NCBI RefSeq assembly: GCF_013378445.1
Contig: NZ_JABXYK010000007.1
Coordinates: 1-64,000, forward strand
Reading direction: 5' to 3'
DNA: 64,000 nt
Origin: Mycoplana rhizolycopersici
GTDB lineage: Bacteria > Pseudomonadota > Alphaproteobacteria > Rhizobiales > Rhizobiaceae
This document shows positions 1 through 9,204 of the stretch, piece by piece. The notes beneath the pieces are model-generated. The model did not search any database, was not told the origin of the DNA, and worked only from the letters and a program-made list of their open reading frames with translations. The stretch's first letter is position 1. Each line of letters starts with the position of its first letter. Both the position numbers and the translations under genes were made by a program.

Positions 1-50
1 AAGCGGCCCTTTTGCTTTGGTAGCCTTAAAGCAGGACAAAAACCGGATAA

Positions 51-127
<77 letters not shown>

Positions 128-164
128 CTGAAACTTGAATATTTACCCATTCAAGTCGCTTCTC

Positions 165-201
165 AAAAAGCTCCTCCGCGTAAGCGTCGAGGAGCTTTTT
201 T
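165..201 (+). terminator. Intrinsic terminator of the tRNA-fMet transcript
   Basis: The 11-bp arms AAAAGCTCCTC and GAGGAGCTTTT enclose a short loop and run into six T residues at 196-201. It lies just downstream of the tRNA in the right orientation. Confidence 0.85.
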
Positions 202-853
202 GCGTTTCTGCGCCGTGTCCAACTCGCCGGCGCGCAGCCGTTCCAGATAGTCGTGACGCGCCAGAGCCTCGAACCGCTTCTCCAAGATCGTCGATACCTA
301 CCGCATTTACTGTGGCGGTTGCCGGTTTCTCGCGGGATGATCTCAATAGGGCGGAGGTTATCTTCATCGGGATTAACCGGCCGTCCCTTACGGCGGCCGA
401 TACCGGCCACAAGCCGCCGGTGTCCGTCGAAACACTCTGCGGGTACGGCAAGGCTAAATACTGGGCGCTCGATCTGAAAGCGGATCTGGATCGCTTCCGG
501 GCGAGCGTGCTCACCCTCGTCCGAGATGAGCGCCATCCTGCTTCTCCGGTGCGCCAGCGTGTGCGCCATGCCTCGGTGATGTCGCAGAGGTGGCCGGAAA
601 CAAAGCGCCGGTGCGGAGGGAACGGCCAAACTGCAGGGTTGAGGTGTTTTGTGTCGTGAGTGCCTATTTTGGGGTGGTGACAGCTCTAGACATGTCGCAC
701 GGTTGCGACCGCCACGATGCCAGGATCATGGTCAGGACTTTGGCAATGTTCGCAACGGGGACGAAACGGAAAATATACCCAGTGCAACTTTTTGCACTGG
801 ATTTCCCTACGGTTCCGACGTTGAATGCGGCACACGCCCCGCGGGAGGTCCGT
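202..853. other. Gene-poor stretch with no recognised gene
   Basis: About 650 bases between the tRNA terminator and the first convincing coding region. Open frames exist on both strands, but they overlap one another and none reads like a known protein. A minus-strand frame running into the tRNA ends in the typical tRNA-derived peptide GAGFEPAAFRL, which is an artefact. No integrase or attachment-site duplication was seen. The last part holds the leader of the gene starting at 854. Confidence 0.5.
779..800 (+). promoter_or_regulatory. Perfect inverted repeat in the leader of the TPR gene
   Basis: The arms CCAGTGCAA and TTGCACTGG are separated by four bases. The element ends 53 bases before the start codon at 854. 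It is not followed by a T run, so an operator or a leader hairpin is more likely than a terminator. Which of these it is cannot be told from sequence alone. Confidence 0.45.
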
Positions 854-2662
854 ATGCCAACACGATGGCAGAAAGAATATGCCGAAGCGTCGTCGAGTTC
901 GTGCCCGCCCCCGGAGACGGTGCAGGATGAGCTTCAAAGAATCCTCGACAGTTCTGATTTCAAGGGCACACCCCGTCGCCGAAAGCTGCTGAGATATCTC
1001 GTTGAAGAGATGCTTGCAGGCAGGGATCGCGAGCTCAAGGGGTATACGATCGCCACCGTCGTTTTCGGCCGCGATGACGATTTCGACCCCCAGACCGATC
1101 CCATCGTGCGTCTCGAAGCGCGTCGACTGCGACACGACCTCGACGGCTACTACGCCTCATCTGGACGAGGCAACGCGATACGTATCTCCATTCCCAAAGG
1201 GCAATATGCACCGACCATCGAATGGTCGGAAGAAGACATTGGGCAGGTTGCGACAACCGTTTCACTGCAGGCCGAGGACGTCGCTGCCAACAGTCCCTCT
1301 CCACGGGCACCTTTGGGCTTGCCGGCTCGACGACGACGGCTGGCATGGGGCGTAGCGCTCGTTCTCGCGCTAATCGTTGTCAGTATCGGCTATGTCTATT
1401 GGTCGCGGTCGGGACTGGATCGTCAAGAAAGTGGTCGCGGTCCCGCACTTGCAGTCATGGCGTTTGCGACGGATGGCAACGCCGATCATGCCGCGCTTGG
1501 AAGCGGGTTCGCCGATCAAATCATGGCGGACCTGAGCCGCTTTTCCGGTTATCGCTTGTACTTGCCGCCGGCAACGACCAGCGGGACGATGACCGGTGAT
1601 CCTATGGAAATCGGCGATCGGCTCGGCCTGACCTATATCGTGGACGGTAGCGTCCATTTTGATGCGGGGGCCGATTCCATTCGGATCTCGGCGCGCCTCA
1701 TTGAGGTCGACACGCATCGGATCATGTGGATCGGCACTTTCGAACGGCCCAGATCAGCGCGCTCGCTATTCGCAATTCGCGACGAAATCGCTTCGGCGGT
1801 GGCGTCGGCGCTTGGTCAACCCTACGGCGTCATCCGGACGGAAGAGAGCAGCCAACTGCGGGATGAAGCCGTGCCGAGTACGTCAAGCTATGAATGCGTT
1901 CTGCGCGCCTTCGCCTATCGGCGATCGTTCACGGCAGCGGGACACAAGGCTGTCATGACCTGCCTCGAGCAGGCCGTCGTCCGAGACCCGAAGTATGCTG
2001 ACGCATGGGCGATGCTGGGTTGGCTGCACATGGACGCCGGGCGCTTTGGCTGGGCAGTCGACGGAGACGCCTGGGCGGCCTTCCAACGTGGACTGTCAAC
2101 GGTCGCTCACGCCCTGTCGATAGACAGAAACAACATCACCGCCCTTAAGGCCCAAGCTTCCATTCATCACTACATGGGCAATTATCCCGAGAGCGAGCGC
2201 ATCCAGCGGCGGGCCTTGGAACTGAATCCGAACGATCCCGACACGCTGGCGCAACTCGGTTGGCGGCTTGCCGTGCGTGGACGTTTCGACGAGGGGGTTC
2301 CCTACCTCCAGCAGGCGATCGCGAACACGGTCAATCCGCCTGGCTGGTATCGGCACCTTATAGCGATCGATCTTTACCTGCAGGGGCGATACGAGGAGAT
2401 GCTCGAAACCGCCAGGGCCTCGAGCATTGACGGATCGAGCGTAAGCTGGTCCCTCGTGGCAATTGCCGAAGGTGCCCTTGGCCACAAGACAGCCGCAGCG
2501 GAAGCCCTGGCAAAGATGGCCGAGATCTCGCCGATGCTCTACAGGGACCCTGCGGCCGCGTACCGCCGTCACCAGGCGATCGATCCCATTATTGTCGGCC
2601 TTGTGGCAGGTCTTCGCAAAGCAGGGTGGCGGGAACCCGAAGAGATTACGGGCTTTCCGTGA
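854..2662 (+). CDS. Membrane-anchored protein with N-terminal regulatory-type domain, TolB-like segment and TPRs
   Basis: 602 residues. The chosen ATG has a strong GGGAGG ribosome site; an open frame extends further upstream but has no such signal. Residues 20-125 form a soluble domain (LKGYTIATVVFGRDDDFDPQTDPIVRLEARRLR) of the kind found at the N terminus of rhizobial adenylate-cyclase-like and CadC-like proteins. One transmembrane helix lies at about 163-183. Residues 195-330 resemble the TolB N-terminal-like region that assembles with such proteins, and the C-terminal half carries tetratricopeptide repeats. No nucleotide-cyclase catalytic domain is present. The cytoplasmic N domain may bind DNA or another regulator, with the periplasmic part sensing; that is inference. 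It lies next to, and convergent with, the DUF2950/DUF3300 block. Confidence 0.8.
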   Translation: MPTRWQKEYAEASSSSCPPPETVQDELQRILDSSDFKGTPRRRKLLRYLVEEMLAGRDRELKGYTIATVVFGRDDDFDPQTDPIVRLEARRLRHDLDGYYASSGRGNAIRISIPKGQYAPTIEWSEEDIGQVATTVSLQAEDVAANSPSPRAPLGLPARRRRLAWGVALVLALIVVSIGYVYWSRSGLDRQESGRGPALAVMAFATDGNADHAALGSGFADQIMADLSRFSGYRLYLPPATTSGTMTGDPMEIGDRLGLTYIVDGSVHFDAGADSIRISARLIEVDTHRIMWIGTFERPRSARSLFAIRDEIASAVASALGQPYGVIRTEESSQLRDEAVPSTSSYECVLRAFAYRRSFTAAGHKAVMTCLEQAVVRDPKYADAWAMLGWLHMDAGRFGWAVDGDAWAAFQRGLSTVAHALSIDRNNITALKAQASIHHYMGNYPESERIQRRALELNPNDPDTLAQLGWRLAVRGRFDEGVPYLQQAIANTVNPPGWYRHLIAIDLYLQGRYEEMLETARASSIDGSSVSWSLVAIAEGALGHKTAAAEALAKMAEISPMLYRDPAAAYRRHQAIDPIIVGLVAGLRKAGWREPEEITGFP

Positions 2663-2716
2663 AGCGTTCGCGCGGCGTGTGCTCAGGGGGCTGAGATCCG
2701 GAGCGAATCGTCCGTT

Positions 2717-3673
2717 TCAGTCGTCAACGATATGCCAGTCATCGTTGGGGTTGAATGTTTCTATCCCTGCCGCAATGTCGCTCGTCTTTTCACCGAGGTC
2801 CGCCTCGTAGACGATCCCGTGCCGGTCGACGGCAAAGGTCTTGACGCCGCTCATTCCATAGTTGACCGGCCATGCCACCAGAGCAAAGCCTGCGATCATG
2901 TTGCCGTTGATACGATAGTCGTGCGCCCCGCCGGCAATTGCATCTCCCTGGCGGGTCAGGATGCGATAGTGATAGCCGTTGAAGCCGTCACCCGCTTTGG
3001 CAGATTGCAACGCATCGCCATCCGCCAACGCAGGCCCGGCAGGGCTTTCCTCGCCGCCAAATTGATCAGCCGGCCAGTACAGCCCGTCCTGCGCTCCGTC
3101 CGAGCTGATGAGCTTCTGCGCGTATTCGAGAACGCCGTCGCCATCGTGGTCCGCAAGGGCATACCGCTCCTGCGCTTCCACATAGGCATGCAGGGTCGCG
3201 ATCGTCGAAAGCTCGTTCTCGCCGACCCGGCGATTGGCGACCTCTTCCAGGCCGACATAGGTGTCGAAAGCCCATTTGCCGTCGGCGCCTTTTGCGATCG
3301 GGAACGGAAACGGCCAACGCTCGCCTCCAAGTTCGAGCACCTTTCTGCCGTTGACGTCCTGAACGCCGACATACTCCTTCACGCGGGACTGGATGTCGGT
3401 GTAGGCGTCGATTGTGCCGTCGCTCTGCCTTGTTCTGGCGACGTCGAGCCCGAGGAGAGTGGCCAGCTTGTCGAAGTCCCCTCCAGCCACCGTCGACTTG
3501 AAGGTCTCGACGGCCTCCTCTGCTGTTGCAAATCTCTGCGGCTCCTCGGAGGCAACGTACGCGTTCAGGGATTCGGTACCGGAATCTGTGACCTGCGCGA
3601 CCGCGGTCAGTGCCGTGGTGCCGAGCAGGAGGGCGCACAGGGAGGCGGCGATACCATTGCGAAGTGCTTTCAT
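2717..3673 (-). CDS. DUF2950 family exported protein
   Basis: 318 residues. An N-terminal signal peptide (about residues 1-27, ending near AVAQ) precedes a full DUF2950 domain. Family hallmarks visible are the FATAEEAVETFK opening, GERWPFPFPI, the acidic DHDGDGVLEYAQ segment, DGLYWP and the ending GFALVAWPVNYGMSGVKTF. The start at 3673 is placed because AAAGGAG lies at good spacing; an in-frame ATG nine bases upstream overlaps that site. Function of the family is unknown. It is the last gene of a leftward block, 25 bases after the DUF3300 gene, a pairing seen in other proteobacteria. It ends 54 bases from the convergent TPR gene. Confidence 0.92.
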   Translation of the reverse strand: MKALRNGIAASLCALLLGTTALTAVAQVTDSGTESLNAYVASEEPQRFATAEEAVETFKSTVAGGDFDKLATLLGLDVARTRQSDGTIDAYTDIQSRVKEYVGVQDVNGRKVLELGGERWPFPFPIAKGADGKWAFDTYVGLEEVANRRVGENELSTIATLHAYVEAQERYALADHDGDGVLEYAQKLISSDGAQDGLYWPADQFGGEESPAGPALADGDALQSAKAGDGFNGYHYRILTRQGDAIAGGAHDYRINGNMIAGFALVAWPVNYGMSGVKTFAVDRHGIVYEADLGEKTSDIAAGIETFNPNDDWHIVDD

Positions 3674-3698
3674 CGTGAACATCTCCTTTGCACCTTCC

Positions 3699-5066
3699 TC
3701 AGCGGTGGCGACCGCCGCCGTGCCTGACGACTTTGTGCCCGCCGCCGCCGCGATGCCCGCCACCCATGGAGTGCCGTCCTCGATTTGACGAGAGGTGGGT
3801 CTGATGGCGATTTCCCGGATGGCCGAGCACGGAATGGTTTCCGGTGGCATGTCTTTGGGCATGTGCCCCCGGTTTCGGTTGTTTTGCATGGCGCGTCACG
3901 TGCTGGGGCGAGTGCTTCGAACCGATGTGCGTATCGGAAGCGCCCTGTCGGTGGGAACCCGCAGCCTGCCTCGCGTTCCCCGGCCTGATGTTGCTTTCGC
4001 GATTACGAATTCTGTCCGCATCGACCTTGCTCTTCCGGATGTCGCCGACCGACACTTTGGGATGATTGCCAGAAATCGTATCCCCGTGCCCGCGCCTTAC
4101 ATTCTTTGCGCGCGCGGAAATGTTGTTGTTCCGGTTCGATTTGAAGTCGCTTTTCAACGCGTTGTGGTCGATCCTGTTGAACTGGTTCCGGTCGAACTTG
4201 ATTTTGGATCGGTCGACATTCTTCCAGTCGACGTCGTTGAACTTCAGCTTGTCGCGATCGATGTCGATGTTGTTAAAGCAGCCGTCGCAATCGATATCGA
4301 CGTCGCCTCCGTGCCAGTCGCCTCCCCACACGCCCCAGTCGTCCCAGTCCATCACGGATGCCCATGCGACGCCGGTGACGGCGGCAGCGAAAAATGGCGC
4401 TGTTGGATAATAGTAGTTCGGATAGGGATCGGGATAATAGGCAACCGGGGCAGGGGGATAGCCTGGCTCGTAGAGCATCTGCGGCTCATACTGCGGAACG
4501 TATATCTTCTCCGGGTCCTTGGATTGAATGACGACATTATCGCCCTCGTTCACGACAGTGATCTTGTCGTCGCTCTTGATGACGTTGCCCGCCACAGCCT
4601 TGTCACGCAGGGTTTGAACGGCGATCAGCACGTCCTTTTGCTGGAAGGACAGCGCACTGCCGAGCGCCTGGGTCCATTCGAGGTCGTCGCTCATCATCTT
4701 GACGACCTGGGGATAGTTCAGCAGCGAGATCACGCTGCCATCCCAGCTATCCTTGGGCTTCAGGTCCTTGTCTGATTTTGATTGCTGAAGGAACCGCTCT
4801 GCTTCCACGATCTGGAGGGGAAACAGCGAGGCAGACGAGATCACCGCGACGAGTTCATCAGGATAGAGCGCGATCCGTGCCACGAGCACTTCGAGTTCTT
4901 CCTCCGTGAGCAGGTCGGGCGTGTTCTCGCTGCCATCGACGGCAGGTTGGCTCTGAGAGCTGTCTTGCGCGCTGGCATTGGAAGCCAGAAGCGGGCTACT
5001 CGTAAGAAGGAGTGTGACGATCAACGAACCGACTGTGCGGCCGACGAGGCTGAAGGCAATGGTCAC
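3699..5066 (-). CDS. DUF3300 family exported protein with His/Gly-rich tail
   Basis: 455 residues from a GTG start at 5066, chosen because GGGAG lies nine bases upstream and because it gives a clean signal peptide (cleavage near residue 34, after ASAQ). An alternative GTG at 5117 adds 17 residues. Residues 50-215 show DUF3300 features: LLTEEELEVLVARIALYPDELVA, LLNYPQVVKMMSDDLEWTQALG and DPEKIYVPQYEP. A Tyr/Pro-rich stretch follows, then an Asp-rich segment (DVDIDCDGC, NNIDIDRDKL) and a basic tail rich in His and Gly, ending HGGGRHR. The tail suggests metal or polyanion binding, which is inference. It is the third gene of the leftward block, 71 bases after the phosphatase gene. Confidence 0.88.
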   Translation of the reverse strand: MTIAFSLVGRTVGSLIVTLLLTSSPLLASNASAQDSSQSQPAVDGSENTPDLLTEEELEVLVARIALYPDELVAVISSASLFPLQIVEAERFLQQSKSDKDLKPKDSWDGSVISLLNYPQVVKMMSDDLEWTQALGSALSFQQKDVLIAVQTLRDKAVAGNVIKSDDKITVVNEGDNVVIQSKDPEKIYVPQYEPQMLYEPGYPPAPVAYYPDPYPNYYYPTAPFFAAAVTGVAWASVMDWDDWGVWGGDWHGGDVDIDCDGCFNNIDIDRDKLKFNDVDWKNVDRSKIKFDRNQFNRIDHNALKSDFKSNRNNNISARAKNVRRGHGDTISGNHPKVSVGDIRKSKVDADRIRNRESNIRPGNARQAAGSHRQGASDTHIGSKHSPQHVTRHAKQPKPGAHAQRHATGNHSVLGHPGNRHQTHLSSNRGRHSMGGGHRGGGGHKVVRHGGGRHR

Positions 5067-5137
5067 TGTCAGATGCTCCCGGGGTAAAAATACGAATAGA
5101 AACGAGCTGTGAGGCACAGCGAACGCGGCATTTGCGG

Positions 5138-6124
5138 CTACTGCGGATACACCTTGTTCCAGTCGTTCTTCATGCTGACGATGTTCCAGCCGCGTTTCGG
5201 GCCCTCCGTCAGACCTCTATCAAGCTTCCCAAAGTGTGAGTTGCGGTCGTAGGCGTATTCTCTTTCGGCGTCGTCATGATGGACGATCAGGCCGAAGGTC
5301 CGCCCCGGTCCCGACGTCGTCCATTCCAGCATCTGGAAGTCGCCGTCCGAATTCCCGAAGGCAGCGATTGGGCGTCGGCCGATGTGGCCATAGATCCCTA
5401 TCGGCTTGCCCGGGCCATCGTCGATGAAGTCGACTTCCGGCAGGCGGACGATGGAGGGCTTTCCGTCCTTGTCGTCGTACCGCGACTTGATCGATGACCC
5501 GACGACGTTCTCGGCGGGAATTCCGTAGATCCGTTCCGTCCAGGGCCGCATGAACTCGATCCCGCCGCCGGAGACGATGAACACCTTGAACTCGTTTGCC
5601 TTGAGATAGGTGACCAGTTCGAGCATCGGCTGAAATACCATCGACGTATACGGCTTCCCGGTCTTCGGGTGCCTGGCGGTGTCGATCCAGTCGCCGGCAA
5701 TCCTGGTGAACTCGTCGCTGGTCATGCCCGCATGGGTGACGCCGACGAGGTCGACGAGCCCTTTTTCGCCGGAAGCGGCAACCCCTGCGAGATCGCCGGC
5801 AAGCACGGATCTGAAGGGTTCGGTCTCCTTCCATTCCGGGTGATCTGGGGCAAGCGCCTTGATGCGGTCCAGCGCGAAGGCTAGCTGGACATACATCGGC
5901 TGTTCGCCCCAGAGCGTGCCGTCATTGTCGAAGACCGCCACGCGATCGGCAGGCGCGACATGGTCCGGACCGCCCGCGGTCGAAACAGCCGTCACGAATT
6001 CGATGATGTTCCGCTTCGCTGCCCCGTCGTTCCAGGACGGCAGGTCATCCGCCATCGCCACGCTGGGAGCGATGAGCAAGGTGAGTGCCGCGGTCCAGGC
6101 GGCGACATGGCGGAGTATTGTCAT
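5138..6124 (-). CDS. Exported HAD-superfamily phosphatase
   Basis: 328 residues. A signal peptide (residues 1-25, ending SVAMA) directs it to the periplasm. HAD motifs are intact: DNDGT at residues 66-70 (nucleophile D66, acid/base D68), FIVSGGG as motif II, and FGNSDGD as motif IV. The start is supported by GGAGG seven bases upstream. It probably hydrolyses phosphomonoesters outside the cytoplasm; the substrate cannot be read from sequence. It lies between the 83-aa gene (33-base gap) and DUF3300 (71-base gap), all on the minus strand, consistent with an operon. Confidence 0.9.
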   Translation of the reverse strand: MTILRHVAAWTAALTLLIAPSVAMADDLPSWNDGAAKRNIIEFVTAVSTAGGPDHVAPADRVAVFDNDGTLWGEQPMYVQLAFALDRIKALAPDHPEWKETEPFRSVLAGDLAGVAASGEKGLVDLVGVTHAGMTSDEFTRIAGDWIDTARHPKTGKPYTSMVFQPMLELVTYLKANEFKVFIVSGGGIEFMRPWTERIYGIPAENVVGSSIKSRYDDKDGKPSIVRLPEVDFIDDGPGKPIGIYGHIGRRPIAAFGNSDGDFQMLEWTTSGPGRTFGLIVHHDDAEREYAYDRNSHFGKLDRGLTEGPKRGWNIVSMKNDWNKVYPQ

Positions 6125-6157
6125 TGCGGGACCTCCAGGGTGATGAAGCCGGAATGT

Positions 6158-6409
6158 TCAGGTTTCCGGGTTGCGTCGGATCCGATTGAGCGATTTCTGC
6201 AGGGCCTCGAATATCTCGTCCTCGATCTCCGCAAGCAGTCGCTGAAAGTCTTCGGCCTTGCTTCCATCGGAACCCCAATGCTCGAGCGCACAGCGGGCGG
6301 CCTCGTAGTCCTCGCAAAGCACCCGGAAATCCGGTGCGTTCGCATAGAGCCGCCGGATTGTGAGTTCATGGGCCGGAAAGTGGTCAATCACCGCGGTCAA
6401 GTCCGACAT
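6158..6409 (-). CDS. Small conserved-looking hypothetical protein
   Basis: 83 residues, soluble and probably all-helical. It opens MSDLTAVIDHFPAHELTIRRLYANAPDF and has a C-terminal charged helix (LLAEIEDEIFEALQKSL). There is no signal peptide. The ATG at 6409 has only a weak ribosome site; the frame stays open to 6466, but the upstream part looks non-coding. It is the first gene of the leftward block whose later members are all exported, and it faces moxR across a 280-base intergenic region carrying the 26-bp repeated element. I do not recognise a function. Confidence 0.7.
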   Translation of the reverse strand: MSDLTAVIDHFPAHELTIRRLYANAPDFRVLCEDYEAARCALEHWGSDGSKAEDFQRLLAEIEDEIFEALQKSLNRIRRNPET

Positions 6410-6469
6410 GACGGCAAACCCGGATGGACGTTCGATGGAACAATTGTTGCGCCTTGTTCGAAACACGCT

Positions 6470-6495
6470 AGGTGCGAACAGGTACGAACATGTTC
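6470..6495. promoter_or_regulatory. 26-bp shared element, copy 1 (between divergent operons)
   Basis: The element consists of A, then two tandem decamers of form GGTNCGAACA (N is G, then A), then TGTTC. The last part forms the palindrome GAACATGTTC. An identical copy lies at 15331-15356. Copy 1 sits between the leftward 83-aa gene (start 6409) and rightward moxR (start 6690), so it could control both. A regulator binding site is the simplest reading. Confidence 0.6.
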
Positions 6496-6689
6496 GTCGG
6501 GTTGCGCAGCGGCATTCGACGAGAATTCTGTTGCAGCCCTTGCCGCCCGGTGGTGATCTGTCAGGTGTCGAAGCCGCGAAGATCTTATGCCAACCGCTCT
6601 TTGCCGCATTCTCCGACAGCGAGGATTTGTAGCCGTCTCAGACGCACCTTTGTGCTCCATGCATATGCCAACGGTCGAAGGACTAAACG

Positions 6690-7661
6690 ATGGGAAATCG
6701 AGACGACATCCGCGAACTTGCTGCGAGAATGGGACAATCGATTATCGGGCAGGAGGGGTTGATCGAGCGCCTCCTGCTGGGCCTCCTGTCGAATGGCCAC
6801 CTGCTTGTCGAAGGGCTGCCCGGCCTTGCCAAGACCCGCGCAATCAAGAGCCTCGCCAAGAACCTTGACGCCGATCTCTCGCGCATACAGTTCACTCCTG
6901 ATCTGCTGCCTTCCGACATCACCGGCTCGGAGGTCTATTTCAGCGAAGGCGGGAAGGGCGAGTTCAAGTTCCAGCAGGGGCCCGTCTTCGCCAACCTGAT
7001 CCTGGCGGACGAGATCAATCGCGCACCGGCCAAGGTCCAGTCGGCGCTGCTGGAGGCGATGGAGGAGCGGCAGGTCACGGTCGGTGGCGAGAGCCATCCG
7101 CTACCGGAACTCTTCCTCGTCATGGCGACGCAGAACCCCATCGAGCAGGAAGGCACCTATCCGTTGCCCGAGGCGCAGCTCGACCGCTTCCTCATGCACA
7201 TCCGCGTCGATTATCCGGATGCGGCCTCCGAGGCCGCAATCATGAAGCTTGTCCGTTCGGAGGAAAAGACGACCCATGGCAAGGCGGCCGCCGCGGAGAA
7301 ACTCGCCGCCGATGTCGTGCTTGCATCGCGCCGGGAAATTTCCGAAATCAACGTCTCCAAGGCCATCGAGGACTATATCGTCGCACTCGTGATGGCGACG
7401 CGATATCCTGACAAGATCGATGCCGACCTGGCAAAGTGGATCCAGGTCGGCGTCAGTCCGCGCGGCGTGATCGGGTTGGACAGGGTCTCGCGCGCCCACG
7501 CCTGGATGGACGGCCGGGATTTCGTCACGCCCGACGACGTCCAGGCGACCGTCCACGGCATCTTCCGCCACAGGCTCGTGCTCTCCTACGAGGCGCATGC
7601 GGGCGGGACGACTGCGGACCAGGCGATCGACAGGATCGTCGAGAAGGTGGCGACGGCTTGA
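6690..7661 (+). CDS. moxR: MoxR-family AAA+ ATPase
   Basis: 323 residues, usual for the family. Walker A is at residues 41-50 (GLPGLAKTR, K48) and Walker B at 103-110 (LILADEIN). The downstream MATQNPIEQEGTYPLPEAQLDRF segment is a MoxR signature. MoxR ATPases act as chaperones that mature or activate partner complexes together with von Willebrand A proteins. It is the first gene of a rightward operon with DUF58, DUF4381, BatA, BatB and BatD genes (16-base gap to the next). The start has GAAGGA eight bases upstream. Confidence 0.95.
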   Translation: MGNRDDIRELAARMGQSIIGQEGLIERLLLGLLSNGHLLVEGLPGLAKTRAIKSLAKNLDADLSRIQFTPDLLPSDITGSEVYFSEGGKGEFKFQQGPVFANLILADEINRAPAKVQSALLEAMEERQVTVGGESHPLPELFLVMATQNPIEQEGTYPLPEAQLDRFLMHIRVDYPDAASEAAIMKLVRSEEKTTHGKAAAAEKLAADVVLASRREISEINVSKAIEDYIVALVMATRYPDKIDADLAKWIQVGVSPRGVIGLDRVSRAHAWMDGRDFVTPDDVQATVHGIFRHRLVLSYEAHAGGTTADQAIDRIVEKVATA

Positions 7662-7677
7662 CAGGGAGGGACTTGCG

Positions 7678-8673
7678 ATGGCGATTTCTCTACCCGCCTT
7701 CGGCAGGACGAAAGGGATGGCGCCGCCGGCTGCGAAGGGCACGGAAGGTGTCTATGTCACGGTCGATGATCTCGCCGCACTCGAGCCCATCGCCTGCGAC
7801 CTGACCTTTCTGCGCAAGGCACCGGTCCGCCGGCTGCTCGCCGGCCGCCACGAGTCGCGCATGCGCGGTCGCGGCCTGAGCTTCGAGGAACTGCGCAACT
7901 ACATGCCCGGCGACGACATCCGCACCATCGACTGGCGCGTTACCGCCCGTACGGGGCAGCCCTTCGTGCGGGTCTATGACGAGGAGAAGGATCGACCCGC
8001 GCTGATCGTCGTCGACCAGCGCGTCAACATGTTCTTCGGCAGCCGGCGTTCGATGAAGTCGGTTGCGGCGGCGCAAGTCGCCGCCCTTTGTGCCTGGCGT
8101 GTCATGGCGCTGGGCGACCGGGTCGGCGGCCTGGTGTTCAACGACGGGGAGCAGGAAGCCGTGCGCCCGCATCGCAGCCGCGAAGCCGTCATTCGCTTTT
8201 CCGATGCGATATCGGTCAAGAACAGGGCACTCAGCGCGACGTCGGACGCAACGCGGGCGCCCGGACAACTCGACGCCGTCCTCTCGAAGGTTGCCGCAGT
8301 CGCCCGACACGACCATCTGGTGATCGTCGTCAGCGATTTCGACGGGCATGGGCCGGCTACACGCGACCTTCTCTTGAAGATGTCGGTCGCAAACGACGTG
8401 ATCGCCATCCTCATCTACGATCCCTTCCTGCTCGAGCTTCCGCGCCAGGGCGACATGGTGATCAGCGGCGGGGCGCTGCAGGCGGAATTGCAGTTCGGCC
8501 GCAGCAATGTCCGCGATGCCGTCGACAGCTTCGCCCGCAATCGGGGCCGGGACCTCTTGTCCTGGCAGAAGGAGATGGGGCTGCCGATGCTGCCGGTCTC
8601 CGCTGCGGAGGAGGTTGCCCCGCAGTTGCGCACGCTCCTCGGTCAGCTCGCATGGCGGCAGAGGAGGCGTTGA
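7678..8673 (+). CDS. DUF58 domain protein
   Basis: 331 residues; the ATG at 7678 has GGGAGGG upstream. The DUF58 signature is clear at residues 60-100: ESRMRGRGLSFEELRNYMPGDDIRTIDWRVTAR. The following region (PALIVVDQRVNMFFGS and later LVIVVSDFDGHG) forms the VWA-like fold in which DUF58 usually sits. There is no transmembrane segment, so it is likely cytoplasmic or membrane-associated through partners. DUF58 genes almost always follow moxR, and here the gap is 16 bases. The next gene begins at the base after its stop codon, suggesting translational coupling. Confidence 0.93.
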   Translation: MAISLPAFGRTKGMAPPAAKGTEGVYVTVDDLAALEPIACDLTFLRKAPVRRLLAGRHESRMRGRGLSFEELRNYMPGDDIRTIDWRVTARTGQPFVRVYDEEKDRPALIVVDQRVNMFFGSRRSMKSVAAAQVAALCAWRVMALGDRVGGLVFNDGEQEAVRPHRSREAVIRFSDAISVKNRALSATSDATRAPGQLDAVLSKVAAVARHDHLVIVVSDFDGHGPATRDLLLKMSVANDVIAILIYDPFLLELPRQGDMVISGGALQAELQFGRSNVRDAVDSFARNRGRDLLSWQKEMGLPMLPVSAAEEVAPQLRTLLGQLAWRQRRR

Positions 8674-9204
8674 ATGGAGCCCGCCACCGCGTCCCCGCCG
8701 ACCGACCCCATGCTGGCAGCCACCTTGCGCGAACTGGCCGACATCGCCCTGCCGCCGCCGGTATCGATGATGCCGGCGACATGGGGATGGGTGGCGCTGG
8801 CCGCACTCATTGCCTTGGCGCTTGCCTTCGCCCTCTGGCGCTGGCGTCGGCATCGGGCACAGAACCGCTATCGACGCGAAGCGCTCGCGGAACTCGCGGC
8901 GCTGGAGGCAGCCGTGGGACAGGCAGCCGGCCGGGCGGACGCCCTGCAGCGCCTGCCGTCGCTGATCAAGCGCACGGCACTTGCCGTCTGGCCGCGCGAC
9001 GCAGTGGCTGAACTGGCCGGACAGGATTGGTCGGACTTCCTCAGGACACACGCAGGCAAGGCCGTGCTCGACGACGAGACCTATCGCTTCTTTGCCGAAA
9101 CCGAGTATCGCCTGCCGGCGGCCGGACCTGCGAATGAAGACATGGCCCGGCGGGCGTTTGCCGGCGCGCGCCGATGGATAGAGGGCCACGATGTACACCC
9201 TTGA
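8674..9204 (+). CDS. DUF4381 membrane protein
   Basis: 176 residues. A single transmembrane helix lies at about 36-55 (WGWVALAALIALALAFALW), followed by a basic stop-transfer stretch and a cytoplasmic helical domain containing the family-typical LPSLIKRTALAVWPRDAVAELAGQDWSDFL. It abuts the DUF58 stop codon and overlaps the next gene by 14 bases. DUF4381 proteins are standard members of MoxR/Bat operons and probably anchor or adapt the complex at the inner membrane. Confidence 0.9.
   Translation: MEPATASPPTDPMLAATLRELADIALPPPVSMMPATWGWVALAALIALALAFALWRWRRHRAQNRYRREALAELAALEAAVGQAAGRADALQRLPSLIKRTALAVWPRDAVAELAGQDWSDFLRTHAGKAVLDDETYRFFAETEYRLPAAGPANEDMARRAFAGARRWIEGHDVHP

Noticed and set aside
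6437-6457. GGAAC upstream of moxR as an EcfG promoter
   Set aside because: The next GTT follows after only 14 bases and no CGTT lies at 16-17 bases, so spacing does not fit.
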